From: Prolixibacteraceae bacterium
GTDB taxonomy: Bacteria; Bacteroidota; Bacteroidia; Bacteroidales; Prolixibacteraceae
Direction: 5' to 3'
Assembly: GCA_025355875.1 (NCBI GenBank)
Contig: JANXYV010000159.1
Location: forward strand, 1-56,763
Length of the DNA stretch: 56,763 bases
Part shown: positions 52,798 through 56,763 of the stretch, in pieces
How positions within the stretch are numbered: position 1 is the stretch's first letter
Layout of the letters: the number at the start of each line of letters is the position of its first letter
Program-made: the position numbers and the translations under genes
The notes under the pieces: generated by a model
The model's input: only the letters and a program-made list of their open reading frames with translations
What the model was told of the DNA's origin: nothing
Database searches by the model: none

Positions 52798-55700
52798 ATG
52801 AAATCAAAAAACTCTACTTTATGGCGCATACTCCGAAATTCGGGGTTTGCCTTGGGATTAATTGTGCTACTGGGTGGTGGTGCAATTGCCCAGAATTATC
52901 AAAACCGGTTGATCAATCCGGGTTTTGAAGATGGTTTTAACTCCGGATGGTCGAACTGGATGCCTGATAACAATGTGGTTGAGACCGACCTAACCAATGT
53001 GCATGGAGGAACTCAGTCAGTTTCGATGCACCCTGTTAACTGGAGTGGTTCCGGGTTCGGGCAATCCATTACAAGCGGCTTTAAAGCAGGCGAGACCTAC
53101 ACCTTTTCAGGTTACGGAAAAGTTAAAGGTGCCACTTCAGGTCATATTTCTGTCCAGCTCAAGGATGCTGGTGGCAACAAGACCAATTTTAACTCTGCCG
53201 ATTTTGCCAATACCGGTGCATTCGAGATGCAATCGTTAACCTTTGTCATTCCGGAAGGTACCGTAGAGGTCATTCCTAACATATGGTATGATAATAACGA
53301 CGGATCAGTTCTGATTGTTGATGATTTGAGATTAACTCTCGAACAGCCTAATTTGCTTGTAAACCCTGGTTTCGAAAATGGTTTTGCAAGTGGTTGGGCG
53401 AACTGGATGCCCGATAATAATGTAATTGAAACCGATTTGGCCAACGTGCATAGCGGTACTCAGTCTGTTGCTCTAAAGCCGGTTAACTGGAGTGGCTCAG
53501 GTTTCGGACAGTCTATTACAAGCGGTTTTACTGCGGGTCAGATAGTAATCTTTTCAGGTTATGGCAAAGTAAAAGGAGCCACCTCTGGTCATATTTCAAT
53601 ACAATTAAAAGATGCCGCAGGAACTAAAACCAACTTCAACTCTCCTGACTTTGCAAACACAGGGTCTTATGATATACAAACCCTGGTTGTTGCTATTCCT
53701 GCCGGAACTGTCGAAATTATCCCTAACGTATGGTATGATAACAACGACGGTTCAATTCTTTACGTTGATGACTTAAGTATGAGCCTGCAAGGCCCGAATA
53801 TCCTGGTTAATCCTGATTTTGAAGATGGTTTTGCAAGTGGCTGGGCAAACTGGATGCCTGATAACAATAAAGTAGAAACAGATCCTGCCAATGTGCAAAG
53901 CGGCGCGAAATCAGTTTCGCTGCACCCTGTTAACTGGAGTGGTTCGGGGTTTGGACAAAGTATGACTAAGGGCTTTACTGCCGGAGAACCTTGTGTTTTT
54001 GCAGGCTATGGCAAAGTTACCGGGGCTACTACCGGTCATTTGGCTATTCAGTTTAAAGATGCTGGCGGCAACAAAACCAATGTGTTTTCACCTGATTTTG
54101 CCAATACCGGCACTTTCGTAACACAGTCAGTCAGTGCTGTCATTCCTGACGGCACAGTAGAGGTGATCCCTAATGTATGGTACGACAACAACGATGGTTC
54201 AGTACTTACAGTTGACAATTTTATCTTTACCACACCATACAAAGCGCCGGTTATTGCAACCACACCTACAGGTACCGGGAAAAACTACAAACCTTCATTT
54301 ATCAGTATTACCGGCGGCGGTCCAATGCCTGACATAAGCAACGGGATTACTCTTAATTGTGATGGAACAGGTGCAACTGATGTTACCACAAACATACAGG
54401 CAGCGCTCGATGAAGCAAAAGCTGCCGGAAAACCTTTGCTCATTCCGGCAACAGATAAATTCTACCAGATCAGCGGTTCACTCAACGTTAGCTGTTCGGT
54501 GATTGGAATCGGGGGAATGCCTACCATTAAGCAGACCAACCCTTTGAAGTTCTCATTACTTCTGCTTGACGACATGACCGGTTGGATATACAACCTGCAT
54601 ATTGTTGGTCCTTATGATGGCTCGCCTAAGCCTCCGGTTACAAATGATTTTGGTCATAATATTGCAGTGCGTGGTGTAAATGGTTTGACAATCAGTAATA
54701 ATATTCTGGAAACTCCTATTGGCGATAACATCGGCGATGAAGGGGGTGCTCAAAAACCTGTGCGGAATATGCTTATTACTGGTAACACACTGCTTAATCC
54801 ATGGAGGTGCAATGTGTCGCTCACAGCAGTGGTTGACCGGGTCGCAATTATGAACAACTCACTGACTTACTATTCACAGTATGTTGACCCGATTGATATT
54901 GAACCATACCAGAATGCTTCCAATGTAACAAATGTCGAAATTGCTTATAATGATATTGAATCGCCAAAGCCGGTTTTAAGCGATGGAAATTCTCATTTTT
55001 ATGAAGCTATCCTTCAGGTGACCTCATACTGGGACGAAACCCCCGGAGGCAGCATTATCAGTCATCATAATTGGGGAACCTGGGGCGCACCATTTACTCA
55101 GGTCACAGGCTACCAGGGTGGTGCATCAGCATGGGTGAATATTCTTTCGATTAATAATGTGCAGGGAACTGATGTGCCTGGCGCCGATGTACAAGCCCCT
55201 GCTATTGTTACTAATGTGAAAGCTTCGAATATTACTAAAGCTGATATGACGCTAAACTGGGCCGCTGGTGCTGACAATGTTGGAGTAACCGGATATGTAG
55301 TTTATAGCAATGGTAATTTGACCACGATAACCCCGGCTCTTACGGTTAAAGCCACTGGTCTTACCTGCGGAAATGCTTATACAATGACAGTTAAAGCTTA
55401 TGATGCTGCGGGAAATGCTTCAGACGCCTCAAAAGATTACAGTGTTGCAACTTTGGATTGTGCCGGTGGTGTAAACTTGCTTTTGAATCCAGGATTTGAA
55501 GACGGTTTGGCTCATTGGGACGACTGGGGTGGCACTGCACTTGATTCTCTAACAGTGAGAACCGGATCAAATTCATTGAAGGTTGGCCCGGGCGATGGAG
55601 GACGCGCACAGCAATTCACCGGATTTACTCCCGGCGGTAATTACACGTTATCAGCCTATGGAATCTTAAAAGGCACCGGAGACTTTTATAAGCAGTCGGC

Positions 55701-56763
55701 CTATATCGGAACTCAGTTTAAAGATGCCGGTGGAGCAAAAATCGATACAAAAACTATGGCGTTTACCGACTCCACAAACTGGAAACAGACTTCACTTACC
55801 TTCACTGTGCCTGAAAATACGGCTTCGATGATTGTATTTGTTTATTATGAAGCCAGAGGTATTACCACTAATTATGTCTATACCGACGATTGGTCGTTGA
55901 TTGCGGTTACATCTGTCAAAAGTGTAGCGGTAAATCCGGCCACTGCAACGATGCCGGTAGGAATTATCAGGAAGCTAAAACCAGTTTTCACACCGATAGA
56001 CGCTTCCATTCAGGACGTAACCTGGGCATCAGGCGATACACTGATTGCTAAGGTAAACGCAAGCGGCGTAGTACAGGGAATGAAAGAAGGAAAGGCAACG
56101 ATCAGTGTAAAATCTGTGGATGGTGGATTTATCGGGACCAGCGAGATAACTGTTGCACCGCCTACCACGAATTTATTGAAAAACCCGGATATCGAACAGC
56201 CTTTATCCGTAGGTTGGGGTGGAGATTGGGGTAACAATAGCGTCCTTGGAACTGAATTTCACTCCGGCTCAAAATGCCTTGCAATTGGACCAAATGACGG
56301 AGGCCGTGCACAGCAGTTAACAACACTTATTCCGGGGAGTACTTATACCTTATCAGCATGGGGCAAATTGATCGGTGCCGGAGGATTCGCCAAGCAGTCT
56401 GCCTATATTGGCGCTGATATCCGCGATGCCGCGAATGTCAGGATTGCAATTCCAACCGCGCCAGTTACCGATACTTTAGGCTGGAAACAAACTCCACTTA
56501 CATTTACATTGCCTTTAAATGCTGCTTCAGTAAATGTATATATATATTATGAAACACACGGAATATCAACCAATTATGTACTTACAGATGATTGGGGATT
56601 AATCTCAGGCTGGAATCCTCTGCCATATATCCCAACTGCAATTTTTTCAAACAAAAGGGATAACTTTAACATGTATCCAAACCCATTGACTGGCCAGTCT
56701 TTATACCTTGAAGGTATTGAAGAAGCCAAGAGCATATCAATCTATGACATGACAGGTCGCCTG
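52798..56763 (+). CDS. Giant T9SS-exported beta-helix protein with five CBM-like repeats (3' partial)
   Basis: From the ATG at 52798 the frame is open to the right edge (1322 codons, no stop), so the end is missing. Domain order: signal peptide (~1-31); three near-identical ~148-residue CBM-like jelly rolls (about 38-185, 186-334, 335-482; each begins with the N-P-G/D-F motif and GW.NWMPDNN, contains HPVNWSGSGFGQS and ends NVWYDNNDGS); a pectate-lyase-type beta-helix (about 483-795, TNIQAALDEAKAAGKPLLIP); a fibronectin type III domain (~797-890); a fourth CBM (893-1035); a Big_2 domain (~1039-1118); a fifth CBM (1125-1273); and the start of a T9SS sorting tail (FNMYPNPLTG at 1290). Surface enzyme or glycan-binding protein; catalysis not assigned. 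Confidence 0.85.
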   Translation, partial: MKSKNSTLWRILRNSGFALGLIVLLGGGAIAQNYQNRLINPGFEDGFNSGWSNWMPDNNVVETDLTNVHGGTQSVSMHPVNWSGSGFGQSITSGFKAGETYTFSGYGKVKGATSGHISVQLKDAGGNKTNFNSADFANTGAFEMQSLTFVIPEGTVEVIPNIWYDNNDGSVLIVDDLRLTLEQPNLLVNPGFENGFASGWANWMPDNNVIETDLANVHSGTQSVALKPVNWSGSGFGQSITSGFTAGQIVIFSGYGKVKGATSGHISIQLKDAAGTKTNFNSPDFANTGSYDIQTLVVAIPAGTVEIIPNVWYDNNDGSILYVDDLSMSLQGPNILVNPDFEDGFASGWANWMPDNNKVETDPANVQSGAKSVSLHPVNWSGSGFGQSMTKGFTAGEPCVFAGYGKVTGATTGHLAIQFKDAGGNKTNVFSPDFANTGTFVTQSVSAVIPDGTVEVIPNVWYDNNDGSVLTVDNFIFTTPYKAPVIATTPTGTGKNYKPSFISITGGGPMPDISNGITLNCDGTGATDVTTNIQAALDEAKAAGKPLLIPATDKFYQISGSLNVSCSVIGIGGMPTIKQTNPLKFSLLLLDDMTGWIYNLHIVGPYDGSPKPPVTNDFGHNIAVRGVNGLTISNNILETPIGDNIGDEGGAQKPVRNMLITGNTLLNPWRCNVSLTAVVDRVAIMNNSLTYYSQYVDPIDIEPYQNASNVTNVEIAYNDIESPKPVLSDGNSHFYEAILQVTSYWDETPGGSIISHHNWGTWGAPFTQVTGYQGGASAWVNILSINNVQGTDVPGADVQAPAIVTNVKASNITKADMTLNWAAGADNVGVTGYVVYSNGNLTTITPALTVKATGLTCGNAYTMTVKAYDAAGNASDASKDYSVATLDCAGGVNLLLNPGFEDGLAHWDDWGGTALDSLTVRTGSNSLKVGPGDGGRAQQFTGFTPGGNYTLSAYGILKGTGDFYKQSAYIGTQFKDAGGAKIDTKTMAFTDSTNWKQTSLTFTVPENTASMIVFVYYEARGITTNYVYTDDWSLIAVTSVKSVAVNPATATMPVGIIRKLKPVFTPIDASIQDVTWASGDTLIAKVNASGVVQGMKEGKATISVKSVDGGFIGTSEITVAPPTTNLLKNPDIEQPLSVGWGGDWGNNSVLGTEFHSGSKCLAIGPNDGGRAQQLTTLIPGSTYTLSAWGKLIGAGGFAKQSAYIGADIRDAANVRIAIPTAPVTDTLGWKQTPLTFTLPLNAASVNVYIYYETHGISTNYVLTDDWGLISGWNPLPYIPTAIFSNKRDNFNMYPNPLTGQSLYLEGIEEAKSISIYDMTGRL

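Noticed and set aside
52909-54240. Three long direct repeats suggesting a repeat array
   Set aside because: They are ~445 bp, in frame, and encode CBM-like domains; not a CRISPR or satellite array.
1-56763. Search for phage, transposase, integrase, toxin-antitoxin or defence genes
   Set aside because: Every gene seen has a metabolic, transport, regulatory or glycan-related family; nothing pointed to these systems.

Overview
The window looks like an accessory carbohydrate-degradation region of a Bacteroidota chromosome. The evidence is a SusC/SusD pair, an ECF sigma factor with a FecR-type anti-sigma factor, four proteins with type IX secretion (T9SS) C-terminal sorting domains, many short Cys lipoprotein signals of the LFSC/LSGC type, and a near-perfect TAnnTTTG promoter element. 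A marine or anaerobic Marinilabiliales/Prolixibacteraceae-like organism would fit, but that placement is inference. Except for one propeller lipoprotein near the left edge, every gene reads on the + strand. I saw no tRNA, rRNA, CRISPR array, transposase or integrase.

Region 1 (1-22328) is a string of exported glycan-active proteins with a strong pectin/rhamnogalacturonan flavour: GH105, two CRTAC1-like FG-GAP/UnbV proteins around a GH31, a secreted beta-propeller, a GH27 alpha-galactosidase, a cytoplasmic UroD-like protein, an alpha/beta-hydrolase esterase, a DUF4350-like protein, a GH28 polygalacturonase, a ceramidase-family hydrolase, a modular beta-helix/T9SS protein and a GH30/T9SS enzyme. 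It has no SusCD pair of its own inside the window.

Region 2 (22370-27849) is a respiratory module, dmsC-dmsA-dmsB plus a small membrane protein, followed by a HAD hydrolase. It is an anaerobic molybdoenzyme operon placed between two carbohydrate clusters.

Region 3 (about 28028-39463) is a mainly cytoplasmic catabolic cluster. It starts with a candidate 21-bp-spaced operator and a TATTTTTG promoter box. It encodes a ceramidase-family hydrolase whose lipoprotein signal is out of frame at poly-T tracts, a DegT aminotransferase, a Gfo/Idh/MocA dehydrogenase, a PIG-L deacetylase and a NagB-like protein with an altered active site. After a terminator come a CBM9-like protein, an APC permease, a DUF4432 epimerase, a PfkB kinase and a mannitol-phosphate-dehydrogenase-like enzyme, the last three with overlapping ends. 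Together they suggest a pathway for an amino-sugar or amine-linked sugar that I cannot match to a described one.

Region 4 (39561-56763) holds an AraC regulator, an ECF sigma/anti-sigma pair, an STN-containing SusC and a SusD. These are followed by a lipoprotein TIM-barrel of unknown family, a DUF5054/GH38-like protein, a GH123/DUF4091-like protein and a very large beta-helix protein carrying five CBM-like repeats. That last protein runs off the right edge. Small dispersed elements (a 36-41-bp hairpin repeat and a terminator-linked module) are scattered between genes, and one hairpin lies inside the 5' end of a coding sequence.
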